From NCBI RefSeq assembly GCF_022458985.1, contig NC_061785.1, positions 1,042,130 through 1,106,129 on the forward strand: 64,000 bases of DNA, in the 5' to 3' direction. The stretch's first letter is position 1; each line of letters begins with the position of its first letter. Shown piece by piece: positions 45,891 to 57,655 of this stretch. Made by a program: the position numbers and the translations under genes. Source of the DNA: Mugil cephalus. Its lineage: Eukaryota > Chordata > Actinopteri > Mugiliformes > Mugilidae. The notes under the pieces are model-generated. The model was given only the letters and a program-made list of their open reading frames with translations, was not told the origin of the DNA and made no database searches.

Positions 45891-47329
45891 AAGGAAGGAT
45901 CAGTTTCTCATTACTAAAGAACAGGTGATCCGTATTCACACCTGGACTCTAACCCGGACTGTAGAGACCTGGTTCTCTGGGGTGTTGACGTGAGGTCTGG
46001 GCTTCGTTGGTCTCTAGATGAAGACGCTCGGTGTGAAGTTGTGGACGTGATGTTTCTGGCTGCTGCTCTTGTTTGTATCGTCCAGGGGCTTCACTTCCTG
46101 TGTCGGCCTTGTGTTGTGTAGCTCCACCCTCCTGGAGAATGATAATGAGCTTCCTGTTGGACAGATTACAGCCGAGCATCATCTCACACCAAACCCAGAA
46201 CCACTGGTGCTTTATCAGACTCTAGTGAGTTTTTAAAGTCATACAATTACACATAGTTTCTGCTCAAAATATGAAACATCATCATCATAACTTGTGGGAA
46301 AATACATTTATACAATGTTCTTCCTTTTCCAGTGAACCTCTTCCACATAACGCTGCTTACAGGCAACATGTCAGTGTCTTCAGCCTTTTCCGGGATCAAA
46401 TGTCCACTTCTGACATCTTTTCTCTAACAAATGTTCCCTCAGACGAAGCACATGAGTCCTTCTCTCCGTCGTCCATGTTTCCTTTATCATGTCCAGCCAC
46501 TGGTTTTTCTTTCTTCAATGGTTGTGACTCTGTAACTTTGACTTCTTGCTTAGTTTTCCTCAGAGGAAACAGTCAGAGTGTTTAGAGCTGAGGAACATGT
46601 CCTCAAATATTTAACTTGTTTAAAGGGAATCTTTTACGCTTATACTCGTTCTTTCTGTATCTGGAACATGAGTCATGATCTGAGAAGATGAATAAAACCG
46701 TAAAGAATATAATATATTCTCTAGTGAACACGGGCCCAGGAAGTGTCTCCGGTTGAATTGTTTTAAATTGAAAATCGCTTCTTACTTATTTCTGTTTTCT
46801 TTTAGTCTCGATTAGTCGTGTTTCTGGTCTGATCGTCTGTTGATGAGATGAAACTGTTGCGTAAAGACCAGATTGTTTGTCTTTACACAGAGTCAGTCTG
46901 AGTCCGTCCAGCAGGGGGAGCCATGACTCCATGACTCAGCTCAGTGTTATTAAATGCAGAATAAGTTACGGAACCAAAGGTAGAAGACGTAAGAAATGTA
47001 AATTATACTTATTTATTTTATTTAACCTTTATTTAACCAGGAAATAATCCCACTGACGTTCAGAGTCTCTTTTACAAGGAGGCCAAGACAGCAGCACCAC
47101 GGGTCAACACAATACACAATACACAATACAACAAAAAACAACAACAATAAAACACGAACAAACAGTTAAAACAACAGAACATGTTGCTACGTATTGATCA
47201 TCAGCTGTTTAGTGAGAGGACACATGCAAACCAACCTCCCTGAGATGCATTTTTCATTTCTCCATTTCTCTTTGTTTGGGATCAGTAGAACCTAAAACTA
47301 TTAAACACCTACGAACAGGACAAAAAATG

Positions 47330-47400
47330 TCCTCATATGTGGACACTGGGACTAAGGTGCTGCGTTCAGGTCGCTTTGGGTTCGAATCCCACTTCTGACA
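47330..47400 (+). repeat. Possible tRNA-derived SINE head
   Basis: The stretch ends in TTGGGTTCGAATCCCACTTC, a perfect Pol III B box within a T-arm-like stem (TGGG/CCCA). Upstream, ACTAAGGTGCTGCG is a weak tRNA-like region, but no good A box or acceptor stem can be formed. It looks like the 5' head of a tRNA-derived SINE. Confidence 0.4.
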
Positions 47401-47483
47401 TAGATTTTAGGTTCAGACGAAGCTTCACCTCCGACTCAAACTTAACTAACGTCATGAATAAAGATCTCATCATGTCAGAGTTT

Positions 47484-47608
47484 TTCCACCTGGTTCTAAA
47501 TCTGGATCATGTCCCCAAGTCTCCATCCGTGTGTCCCTGGTTCTGATCCATCAGAGACAGCAGCTGGTACAATATTCTGCTGACCACATGGTGGCGCTGC
47601 TGCTGCTT
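47484..47608 (-). repeat. Dispersed repeat GCGCCACCATGTGG, fourth copy, inverted
   Basis: The reverse complement reads CAGCAGCGCCACCATGTGG then CAGAGACAGCAGCTGG-like parts reversed and ends near CCAGATTTAG. It shares the shorter layout of the 45765 copy. Confidence 0.7.
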
Positions 47609-48064
47609 AGTCACACACAAACTGACTTCCCCTGCTGGATGAATTTATTACAAATTAGAACTAAATCTAGTACAACACTGAAATGCTTCCTGATGAATGA
47701 ATCTAATTTCTCTGCCTCATTTTTAGTTATTAAACCTGTTTAATTAGGTTTTATTTCCCTTCTCTACCGTCTGTAATCATTTCCAGTTCACAGTCATTTA
47801 CTTTCAGGACAGAAATGTTTAAATGTGAAGTCAGATGTTTCTCTCCCTGCGTCCATGTCAGTCTGTGGTAAAAAGACGGGAAATCTTCTCTGTGAACAAA
47901 TATTATAATAATATGATCTGAAATAAAGTGAATATTTACACAACAGCTTTAAAACAGGTAGAAACACCAGACGTTTCTATTCAGACTCACGCAGAGAATC
48001 TGCTCATCCAGGTTTAATGAGCAGCTCCACTGAATGGAAACATGAACCCAGAGGCTACAAGGAG

Positions 48065-49496
48065 CCTATTATCCATCCTTACATCCTTACATCCTCACAT
48101 CCTTACATCCTTACATCCTTACATCCTCATATCCTTACATCCTTACATCCTTACATCCTCATATCCTCATATCCTTACATCCTTACTACAACCACAGCTA
48201 CAAGGAGCCTATTATCCATCCTTACATCCTTACATCCTCACATCCTTACATCCTTACATCCTCATATCCTTACATCCTTACATCCTTATATCCTTACATC
48301 CTTATATCCTTACATCCTTACATCCTTACATCCTTACATCCTCATATCCTTACTACAACCACAGCTACAAGGAGCCTATTATCCATCCTTACATCCTTAC
48401 ATCCTTACATCCTCATATCCTTACTACAACCACAGCTACAAGGAGCCTATTATCCATCCTTACATCCTTACATCCTCACATCCTTACATCCTCACATCCT
48501 TACATCCTTACATCCTTACTACAACCACAGCTACAAGGAGCCTATTATCCATCCTTACATCCTTACATCCTTACATCCTCATATCCTTACATCCTTACAT
48601 CCTTACATCCTCATATCCTTACATCCTTACATCCTTATATCCTTATATCCTTACATCCTTACTACAACCACAGCTACAAGGAGCCTATTATCCATCCTTA
48701 CATCCTTACATCCTTACATCCTTATATCCCCCATCCTTACATCCTCATATCCTTACATCCTTACATCCTTATATCCTTACATCCTTACATCCTTATATCC
48801 TCCATCCTTACATCCTTATATCCTTACATCCTTACTACAACCACAGCTGCAAGGAGCCTATTATCCATCCTTACATCCTTACATCCTTACATCCTTACAT
48901 CCTTATATCCTTACATCCTTACATCCTTACATCCTTACATCCTTATATCCTTACATCCTTACATCCTCATATCCTCATATCCTTACTACAACCACAGCTA
49001 CAAGGAGCCTATTATCCATCCTTACACCCTTATATCCTTACACCCTTATATCCTTACACCCTTATATCCTTACATCCTTACATCCTTACATCCTTATATC
49101 CTTACACCCTTATATCCTTACACCCTTATATCCTTACATCCTTATATCCTTACATCCTTATATCCTTATATCCTCACATCCTTATATCCTTACATCCTTA
49201 CATCCTTACATCCTTATATCCTTACATCCTTACATCCTTATATCCTTACATCCTTACATCCTTATATCCTTATATCCTCACATCCTTATATCCTTATATC
49301 CTTATATCCTCATATCCTCATATCCTCATAACCTCATATCCTTACATCCTTATATCCTTATATCCTTATATCCTCATATCCTCATATCCTTATATCCTTA
49401 CATCCTTATATCCTTATATCCTTACATCCTCATATCCTTATATCCTTATATCCTTACATCCTTACATCCTTACATCCTTATATCCTTCCTTATATC
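48065..49496. repeat. 8-bp minisatellite (ATCCTTAC)n with a punctuating spacer
   Basis: The unit is ATCCTTAC, with variants ATCCTCAC, ATCCTCAT and ATCCTTAT. In the first kilobase it is interrupted seven times by a near-identical spacer (TACTACAACCACAGCTACAA then GGAGCCTATTATCC), at 48185, 48351, 48423, 48516, 48661, 48835 and 48986. After about 49020 the spacer is absent and the variants change (ACACCC, TATATCC). The three-codon-by-eight-base frame stays open for 539 codons (HPYILTSL repeats), which is not a protein. Confidence 0.95.
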
Positions 49497-49626
49497 CATC
49501 CTCCCTCCCTCCCTCCCTCCCTCCCTTCTTCCCTCCCTCCTTCCTTCCTTCCTTCCTCCCTCCCTCCTCCTTCCCTCCCTCCCTCCTCCCTCCCTCCCTC
49601 CCTCCCTCCTCCCTCCTTCCTTCCTT
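49497..49626. repeat. (CCCT/CCTT)n pyrimidine tract
   Basis: A pure CT tract follows the minisatellite and ends 46 bp before ankfn1 coding exon 4. Confidence 0.95.
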
Positions 49627-49671
49627 AGTGGTGTAGGGTAACTGCAGGTGTCTCTGGTTTCTTGTGACCAG

Positions 49672-49955
49672 GTTCGGTGCAGCGTGACTTCTGGTCACCT
49701 GATCCATCTCCTGGGTCTGGGGGGAGCAGAGCATCATCATCACCATCACCCGCAGCAACAGGAGGAGGAGGAGGAGGGAGAGGAGGAGGGAGAGGAGGCG
49801 GGGGAGGCGGATACAGAGGAGGTGTGAGGAGGCCCCCCCTGGCTGATCTGGGCGGAGCTTCGCCGGCGTGGGCCGTGGACCGGGCGCCTTTGAGGAAGAC
49901 GGTTTCGGCTGACGACCGACTGGAGAGAGGAAGGAAGAAGCTCCGCAACCTCCAC
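49672..49955 (+). CDS. ankfn1: ankfn1 (probable), coding exon 4
   Basis: Acceptor TTGTGACCAG, donor CTCCAC|GTGAGT in phase 0. It reads SVQRDFWSPDPSPGSGG, a Gly/Arg run coded by a GGA-rich repeat (about 49760-49828), and then RPPLADLGGASPAWAVDRAP and LRKTVSADDRLERGRKKLRN LH. The final block resembles a basic phosphorylation-site region. Directly upstream lie the 8-bp minisatellite and a CCCT tract. The next exon is not in the window. Confidence 0.65.
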
Positions 49956-49967
49956 GTGAGTCTGACC

Positions 49968-49995
49968 CCATTTATCTATTTATTTATTTATCTAT

Positions 49996-50026
<31 letters not shown>

Positions 50027-50030
50027 TTCA
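49968..50030. repeat. (TTTA)n microsatellite
   Basis: About 15 TTTA units with a few CTA changes, just inside the intron after ankfn1 exon 4. Confidence 0.95.
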
Positions 50031-50467
50031 CAATGTGCCGTCTCAGCCCAAATATCAGACAACACCTTTTTAGTTTTTGAGGAACCTGTTGTTTACTGAA
50101 ACCTGAAGGCCGACAAAGATCCTCAGTGGAAAGCTGTAAAACTAAAATGGAAAACGCTGGTAATAAATAAGTGAATATCATGAATCTCTATAATAACTAA
50201 TTTGGCCGCGTGTCACGATTTGATTCGCTGTAAATTAATTGTAAAATATTTCAGTTTGGACAAAATTTAACTTCAAACTAAACGCAATGTTGTCATCTGT
50301 TCTGGAGTTTTGTGTTTTTACTGGTTTTTGTTAACATTAACTGGTTAATGCCCTGGTTGCCTAGGTAACCCTGTATATTTACACACAGAGTCCATGGTGA
50401 AGCATGGAGGCCGCAGCATCATGTTCTGGAGTTTATCTCTAGTGTATAAACAGAGTTAGCACTTCCT

Positions 50468-50610
50468 CAGTTTAACATGCCAACCAGCTAGCATTAGCCT
50501 AAACCAGCTAACATTAGCCTAAACCAGCTAACAGTAGCCTAAATAGCATTAGCCTAAACCAGCTAACAGTAGCCTAAATAGCATTAGCCTAAACCAGCTA
50601 ACAATAGCCT
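50468..50610. repeat. GCCTAAACCAGCTAACA short tandem
   Basis: Words TAGCCTAAACCAGCTAACA and TAGCCTAAATAGCAT alternate about eight times. Confidence 0.8.
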
Positions 50611-51884
50611 AAATAAAGTAGCTAACATCATAATAAATGTAACCATCTTATAGTCTCAGCAACTATCGACCAACGTTAGCATTTGAATCACCACCACACT
50701 GCACATGCAGAATGTTTTAAAAGTTTGCTTCTCTCTACATATATTTCTCATAGTGTTATTTTTGTATATTTTTATTATAATTGTATTCAATTTGTTCAAT
50801 TTGTTTTGTTTCTTCTATATATTTTTATTTATTCAAATTCTTCACTACTGTGACAAAGACGTTTCCCATATAAAACAACGTCTTGTGTCTTAGCCTAAAC
50901 CAGCTAACATTAGCCTAAATAACACAGCTGACATGGACTCTGGTTGCCTAGGTAACTCATATGAAAGCTACCGATGCTACAAGCTGCCATCATAGGAACA
51001 GCTGAAGCTGAACAACGTTCCTTAGTTGGAGGACGTTGGTCAGAATGAAACATCTGCAGCGAGAACACGTGTCCGACGTGTTTCTATTTCTATTTGGTTT
51101 ATTATCCTGGAGACCAGAGTTATATGTTTGTCCTTGTGTGTCTGTGACTGGTTGCGTTATGGACTGAGCCTCTCGGGTTAAACTCTTTGTCTTCACATCC
51201 TTTCTAACCCGGCCCTGGTGAACCTCTCCAGTTACACGCTCATGTTGCAGGTGATTCACTGGACGCCTTCAATCAGAAGCTTTTCACAGAGAAACCAAGT
51301 GCTTATGTTCTGAGGGGGGAAATACTACGTTACTACTGCAGCTTCTTCTCACACAATGTTTTGCACAATTTGCACAAAACTATCCGGTAGTTCCTTGAAG
51401 TGAAATTAGCCTTTCATCAGTCCTAGCAACACTTTCATCTGACTTGTGCATCAGTGTAATCGTTGTATCAGCCACAAACTTTCTGCGTTGTTTTGAATGC
51501 AAACTGCAATTAAATGCATTTTTTCTAATTAATTAATCATTATCATCGCTAATTAACGTGTTAAATCCACATTGCTAACATTAGCTCCAACCGACATTAG
51601 CCCTAACCAGCTAACGTTAGCTCCAACCAGCTAACGTTAGCCCAAATCAGCTAACATTAGCCCAAATCAGCTAACGAGGACTAATGAGTTGACATGTGTC
51701 AGTAGAAGGAAATAACTTCACAGTAGCTTAGTTGCATAGAACAAACATTGTTAAGATCCACAAGTACAAAGAAAAACAAAATAAAATAAGATTAAAATAA
51801 AAATGGGCAAAATATTAACAGAATTAGCATATGAACAAGAAATAGAGACGGAAGCATATATATATATATATATCCAAAGGAATA

Positions 51885-52270
51885 ATAGTCAGATGCAATA
51901 GTAACATGGAGTAATAATATATATTAATAATATGTAATAATATCCAGTAATAACATATAGTAATAACATGTTATAATATGCAGTAGTAATATGTATTAAT
52001 AATATGTAATAATATGCAATAATAATAAGCAGTACTAACATGTAATAATATGCAGTAATAACATGTATTAATAATATGTATTAATAATATTAATAATATG
52101 CAGTAATAACATGTATTAATAATATGTATTAATAATATATATTAATAATATGCAATAATAACATGTAGTAATAATATGTAATAACATGTAGTAATAATAT
52201 ATATTAATAATAAGTAATAATATGCAGTAATAATGTGTATTAATAATATTAATAATAAGCAGTAATAACA
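51885..52270. repeat. AT-rich (AATAATATG.AGTAATAACATG)n array
   Basis: Irregular units of TAATAATATG, CAGTAATAACATG and TATTAATAATATG for almost 400 bp. Confidence 0.85.
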
Positions 52271-53229
52271 TGTAGTTATCTGTTTTAAAGCTGGACAGAG
52301 TTTGATATGAGTTCCACAAAAACACACTGAAAACAGTCTAATTTATCGCTCTCTCTCTGTTAGTGTCACGTTTTAGTCTGAAACACAGAGTTAGTTTATT
52401 AGTTTTAATCGTCTCGTGTTTTTTTAGAGCCTCTGTCCTCTGACTCCGTCTCTTTCGGTAAATAAAAGATTCCCAGGTAACGCAGGCAGCCGGCCGACGG
52501 CACAGAGACACAAACATCTCGTTCCTCTTCAGATGATGGAAAATCCTCCAGGTCGTAAAAAACCTCATCACCGCTGCCTTTGTTTTCTTTGTTGTTTTCT
52601 TTCTTTCTTTTTTTTTGGTGGAAAGTTTGAGCGTAGCAGGTGGTGAGGAGGAAGAGGAGGAAGAGGAGGATGAGCGTTGCATTATGCATCACTACAGCAC
52701 TCAGCTCATTATCACCCCCCCGTCCCGTCCCGTCCCTAAACTAATACAATCCCAGTGTTCTCCACCTGCTTTCTGGGAAACCACGGACCAGAGTCCGTTA
52801 TTACAGTCACATATTTCACCAAACGCTGCTCACAAACATCACCAACCAGGAACCCATTTTATTTTTATTTCACAGGGACGTTAATGCACATTAATGAACA
52901 TCTTTTCAGGCAGCAATAGACATAAATGTGCTGAGTTATAGCAACAATGCTAGTTAGCGTCCTCAGTCCTCAGACAGATGGAATAAAACATGATGAGACA
53001 TGGAACAGGACAATAGATCCAACCAGACATAAGTCAATGGTTGCAGGACTGTTTGCTTTCAGCCTCTGTTTGCGTTGAGTCTTAAAGGTTTGACTGGTCC
53101 AGATTCCAGATATGTGTCATGTTATTCATGTCTTTGATTAATTAAATATTCATTAAAACTATGTATCATGTAATAAACTCGGGCTGGGTTTCAAGAATCC
53201 ACTTTCTGAGCTATTCTGTGTTCAACATT

Positions 53230-54085
53230 AACCCGAACCAGCAACATTAGCCCCAAACCAGCTAACGTTAGTCAAACCAGCTAACTTTAGCCCAGACCAG
53301 CTAACTTTAGTCCAAACCAGCTAACATTAGCCCCAAAGGAGCTAACATTAAAGTAAAGAACTTAAACCCAAACCAGCAAACATTAGCACAGACCAGCTAA
53401 CTTTAGTCTAAACCAGCAAACATTAGCCTGAACCAGCTAATATTAGCCCTAACACAGCTAATGTTAGTTCAATCCAGCTAACATTAGCCCCAAACCAGCT
53501 AACGTTAGCCCCAAACTAGCTAACATTAAAGTAAAGAACACTAACCCGAACCACCCAACATTAGCCCCGACCCAGCTAATGTTAGCCCAAACCAGCTAAC
53601 ATGACACCAACCAGCTAACATTAAGCTAAAGAACATTAGCACCAGCCAGCTAACATTAAACTAAAGAACATTAGCACCAGCCAGCTAACATTAAACTAAA
53701 GATTAGCCCACCAGCTAACATTAGCAAAACAGACACCAGCTAACATTAAACGTAAAGAACATTGCACACCCGCAACACAAACATTAGCACCAGCCAGCTA
53801 ACATTAAGCTAAAGAACATGACACCAACCAGCTAACATTAAACTAAAGAACATTAGCACCAGCCAGCTAACATTAAACTAAAGAACATTAGCACCAGCCA
53901 GCTAACATTAAACTAAAGAACATTAGCACCAGCCAGCTAACATTAAGCTAAAGAACATGACACCAACCAGCTAACATTAAACTAAAGAACATTAGCACCA
54001 GCCAGCTAACATTAAACTAAAGAACATTAGCACCAGCCAGCTAACATTAAACTAAAGAACATTGACAGCCAGCTAACATTAGCAT
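53230..54085. repeat. GCTAACATTA array, 35-bp unit in its second half
   Basis: From 53230 loose CCAGCTAACATTAGCCC words; from about 53590 a regular 35-bp unit (AGCTAACATTAAACTAAAGA then ACATTAGCACCAGCC), about ten copies, with AACATGACACCAACC variants. It ends in a unique sequence at 54085. Confidence 0.9.
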
Positions 54086-56209
54086 CACTGAGTCTGAGCA
54101 CAAAATTCAAATGAGACATAGTAGTCCAAAATAGTCCAAAAAGAAATCTCAATTTTCACTTTATTTCCTTGTTTTTCATGGATAAGCTGGAAGAAATGAG
54201 CTTCCAGCAGGGGGCGCTGTGGCTCCCTGAGAAGAAATAACTCTGAGTGGAGCTTTTAGATGTGGAGTGGAAAGTCTGAGAAGAGCTGTGAGAATTTAAT
54301 CAGGCGTCCTGTGATGATTCGTCTGTAAAAGGTGGAGACAGAGTGGAGAGGTGACCCTGCTCCAGCCAACAGCTTTTATCTCCATCGCCAGCCAGAACTT
54401 CCACCATCAGCTGATTATCATCGGCTCGGTTCCCAGCGCAGAGTCTAAAATAGTCTCAGATTCACTCTGATTTGATGATCTCACGTTAAGGCCTTAAAAA
54501 GTCTTAAACATGAGCACATTTTGAATTGTAGGTCTTAAATTACATTAAGTGAAATCTTAAATTTTTACGTCCATTTACCGATTCATTCACTTTTTATTCA
54601 GTGGAAGTAATTTTCCTTATTTTTTGTGCTTCATAATGGTCTTAAAAAGTCTTAAATTTCACCCTGAGGCGTCTTCTGCTCAGAATAAACATCCACCAAT
54701 CAGAAAAATGAATTCCTTGTGTTTTCTGTCCTGGAGCCTCATCCACAAAAACTTCACCTGGAGTCTCTGTTTGGAACCGATAAGACATAAGACGAGTTTA
54801 TTCTTCACACGTATGAGGAATTTCCTTCTCATAGTCGTGCAGAATTAATTTGACAAGATTATACACAAGAAACAATAAAAACGATCAAATTTGAAAGAAA
54901 AAAGACAAAATAGAAATATTCTGTATATTCAGTGTGGAATGGGAATTAAAGTGGCTACAAACTGGTAATATAATGATTCTGCTCTGCAAAGATCTGAGGG
55001 CCAATCAGATTGGTTGGGGGCGGGGCTTCATGTGATGTCAGAAGAGTAACAGCAGTCATAGACGTCATGTGATTGGTTCAGATGTGTCTGATTGGCTGGA
55101 GGATTTATCCAGGTGATGGAACCAGCCTCAGAGTCGGAGATGATCTGAGTCTGGATGCGTCGCTGAGTTCTGTGGTTTTAATGTCAGGGATCAATGGATA
55201 AAGTTTCTATCTATCTATGATACAGAGGAGAAGAGACACGAGAACATGAAGGACATTAAGTGACCTCAACCCGATCAATGATTTAAGTCATGAAGTAGTG
55301 AAGGTTCCGCTTCAGCTTAGTTTTAATTTAACTTTAAACTATGTCGACTGAAACCTTGACCAAACACGAGTCGTACAGATTTCTGTACCTGCTCAGTTTT
55401 CCTTTCTTTACTCATCCAGAACTATTATTAGACCAATCACAGCTCCTGTTCTGTCTCAGCTCAACACAGGAGCATGAACTGTAGGCGACGCCGCGCCAAG
55501 AAAACACAACCACAAATGTTTTAGTCGCGGATCATTTTCCCCTGAAGCATAAAAACAAAGAAGCAGAAGAAATCTGAAACAAACGAGCTGAAACGAGTGA
55601 AGAGACGAGACGACTGAACCAGAATCAAACCCGGGGAATATTTGTCTTTAGGTGGAACTGCTGCTGTAACAGCACATTCACTAACACATGAGGCCGAGTA
55701 TTTGATCCACTCGGTAGAAATCTGACGTAGACGGGTTTATGTACATGATGGATTTAAAAAGTACAGAAAGATATTTCTGTACTGAATGTGCATCAGATCC
55801 AGCTGAGTTCTGTGTGAGGATATTTGAGTATCAGCTGCTGTAAACTTTCTACATTTCTGCAAAGAGAGTAGACGAAGAAGCAGAAATGTTTCATTGATGT
55901 GAAAATAAGCCATTATTAGGTGAGAGAGGTTCACCTGTAGGATTCCATGTTGATTTGGTGCAGTCAGAGTTTCATCTGTTCATTATGAGACTCTGACATC
56001 GTTCGGTTGGTGAATTCCTGGATGAGTTTTGGAGCCAGATGTTGGTTCAGTCTGAAGAATCAGATGTGAAGATGTGAAAGTAGAAGGAGACGTTTCAGGA
56101 GAAACCACAAACCTCTGGAACCGCTGACAACGTTAGATTTAAGTTAAATAGTTTGAAACTGAAATATTTGAAGCGAACTGATATTGAATCACATCAGGAA
56201 ACCTGCAGC

Positions 56210-57655
56210 ACCAGCTTCAGTCTCAGCTTCATCTTCAGCTTCAGTCTCAGCTTCAGTCTCAGTCTCAGCTTAAGCTTCAGTCTCAGCTTCAGTCTCAGCT
56301 TCAGTCTCAGTCTCAGCTTAAGCTTCAGTCTCAGCTTCAGTCTCAGCTTCAGTCTCAGCTTAAGCTTCAGTCTCAGCTTCAGTCTCAGCTTCAGCTTCAG
56401 CTTCAGTCTCAGCTTCAGTCTCAGCTTCAGCTTCAGTCTCAGCTTCAGTCTCAGCTTCAGTCTCAGTCTCAGCTTCAGTCTCAGCTTCAGCTTCAGCTTC
56501 AGCTTCGGTCTCAGTCTCAGTCTCAGCTTCAGCTTCAGTCTCAGCTTCAGTCTCAGTCTCAGTCTCAGCTTCAGACTCAGCTTCAGTCTCAGTCTCAGCT
56601 TCAGTCTCAGCTTCAGCTTCAGCTTCAGCTTTAGTCTCAGTCTCAGCTTCAGTCTCAGCTTCAGTCTCAGCTTTAGTCTCAGCTTCAGTCTCAGCTTCAG
56701 TCTCAGCTTCAGCTTCAGTCTCAGCTTCAGTCTCAGTCTCAGCTTCAGTCTCAGCTTCAGCTTCAGTCTCAGCTTCAGTCTCAGCTTCAGCTTCAGCTTC
56801 AGTCTCAGCTTCAGTCTCAGCTTCAGCTTCAGCTTCGGTCTCAGTCTCAGCTTCAGCTTCAGTCTCAGCTTCAGTCTCAGTCTCAGTCTCAGCTTCAGAC
56901 TCAGCTTCAGTCTCAGTCTCAGCTTCAGTCTCAGTCTCAGCTTCAGCTTCAGCTTTCAGCTTTAGTCTCGTTCAGTCTCAGCTTCAGTCTCTTTGGCTTC
57001 AGTCTCAGCTTCAGTCTCAGTCGCTCAGCTTCTCAGCTCAGTCTCGCTTTAGTCCTCATCTCAGCTTCAGTCTCAGCTTCAGCTTCAGTCTCAGCTTCAG
57101 TCTCAGTCTCAGCTTCAGTCTCAGCTTCAGCTTCAGTCTCAGCTTCAGTCTCAGCTTCAGTCTCAGCTTCAGTCTCAGTCTCAGCTTCAGTCTCAGTCTC
57201 AGCTTCAGTCTCAGTCTCAGCTTCAGCTTCAGCTTTAGTCCCAGTCTCAGCTTCAGTCTCAGCTTCAGCTTCAGTCTCAGCTTCAGTCTCAGCTTCAGTC
57301 TCAGCTTCAGCTTTAGTCTCAGCTTTAGTCTCAGCTTCAGTCTCAGCTTCAGTCTCAGCTTCAGTCTCAGCTTTAGTCTCAGCTTCAGTCTCTCAGTCTC
57401 AGCTTCAGCTCAGCTTCTCTAGCTTCAGTTAGCTTCAGCTTCAGTCTGTCAGCTTCTCGTCTCAGCGCTTCAGTATCAACGCTTCAGTCTAGCTTCAGTT
57501 CAGCTCAGTCTCAGCTTCAGTCAGTCTCAGTCCAGCTTCAGCTCACTCAGTCTTCGTCAGTCTCAGCTTCAGCCTCAGTCTCAGCTTCAGCTTCAGCTTC
57601 AGTCTCAGCTTCAGTCTCAGTCTCAGCTTCAGCTTCAGTCTCAGCTTCAGTCTGT
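56210..57655. repeat. CAGTCT/CAGCTT hexamer array, 1.4 kb
   Basis: Some 240 hexamers of two kinds, CAGTCT and CAGCTT (with rare CAGCTTTAG or CGG changes), mix in no fixed order. An inner block near 56400-56530 recurs near 56750-56860. A disordered part at 56960-57060 and 57390-57560 has lost the period. The open Phe-Ser-Leu-Ser frame (56153-56965) is the translation of the hexamers. Confidence 0.95.

Larger units (their letters stand above)
45357..49671. other. Third ankfn1 intron
   Basis: 4.3 kb containing the tRNA-Ile-like gene (45605-45678), two copies of the GCGCCACCATGTGG family in opposite orientation (45765-45890 and 47484-47608), a possible tRNA-derived SINE head (47330-47400) and the long 8-bp minisatellite (48065-49496) with its CCCT tail. 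Confidence 0.7.

Noticed and set aside
48017-49636. Open frame of 539 codons (HPYILTSL repeats)
   Set aside because: It is the translation of an 8-bp minisatellite; three frames stay open because 8-bp units give a 24-base period without stops.
48065-54085. CRISPR array (spaced repeats)
   Set aside because: The spacer-like blocks at 48-49 kb are identical and the repeats vary, the reverse of a CRISPR array, and this is a vertebrate genome.
56153-56965. Open frame of 270 codons (Phe-Ser-Leu-Ser repeats)
   Set aside because: Translation of the CAGTCT/CAGCTT hexamer array; no conserved start, no domain.
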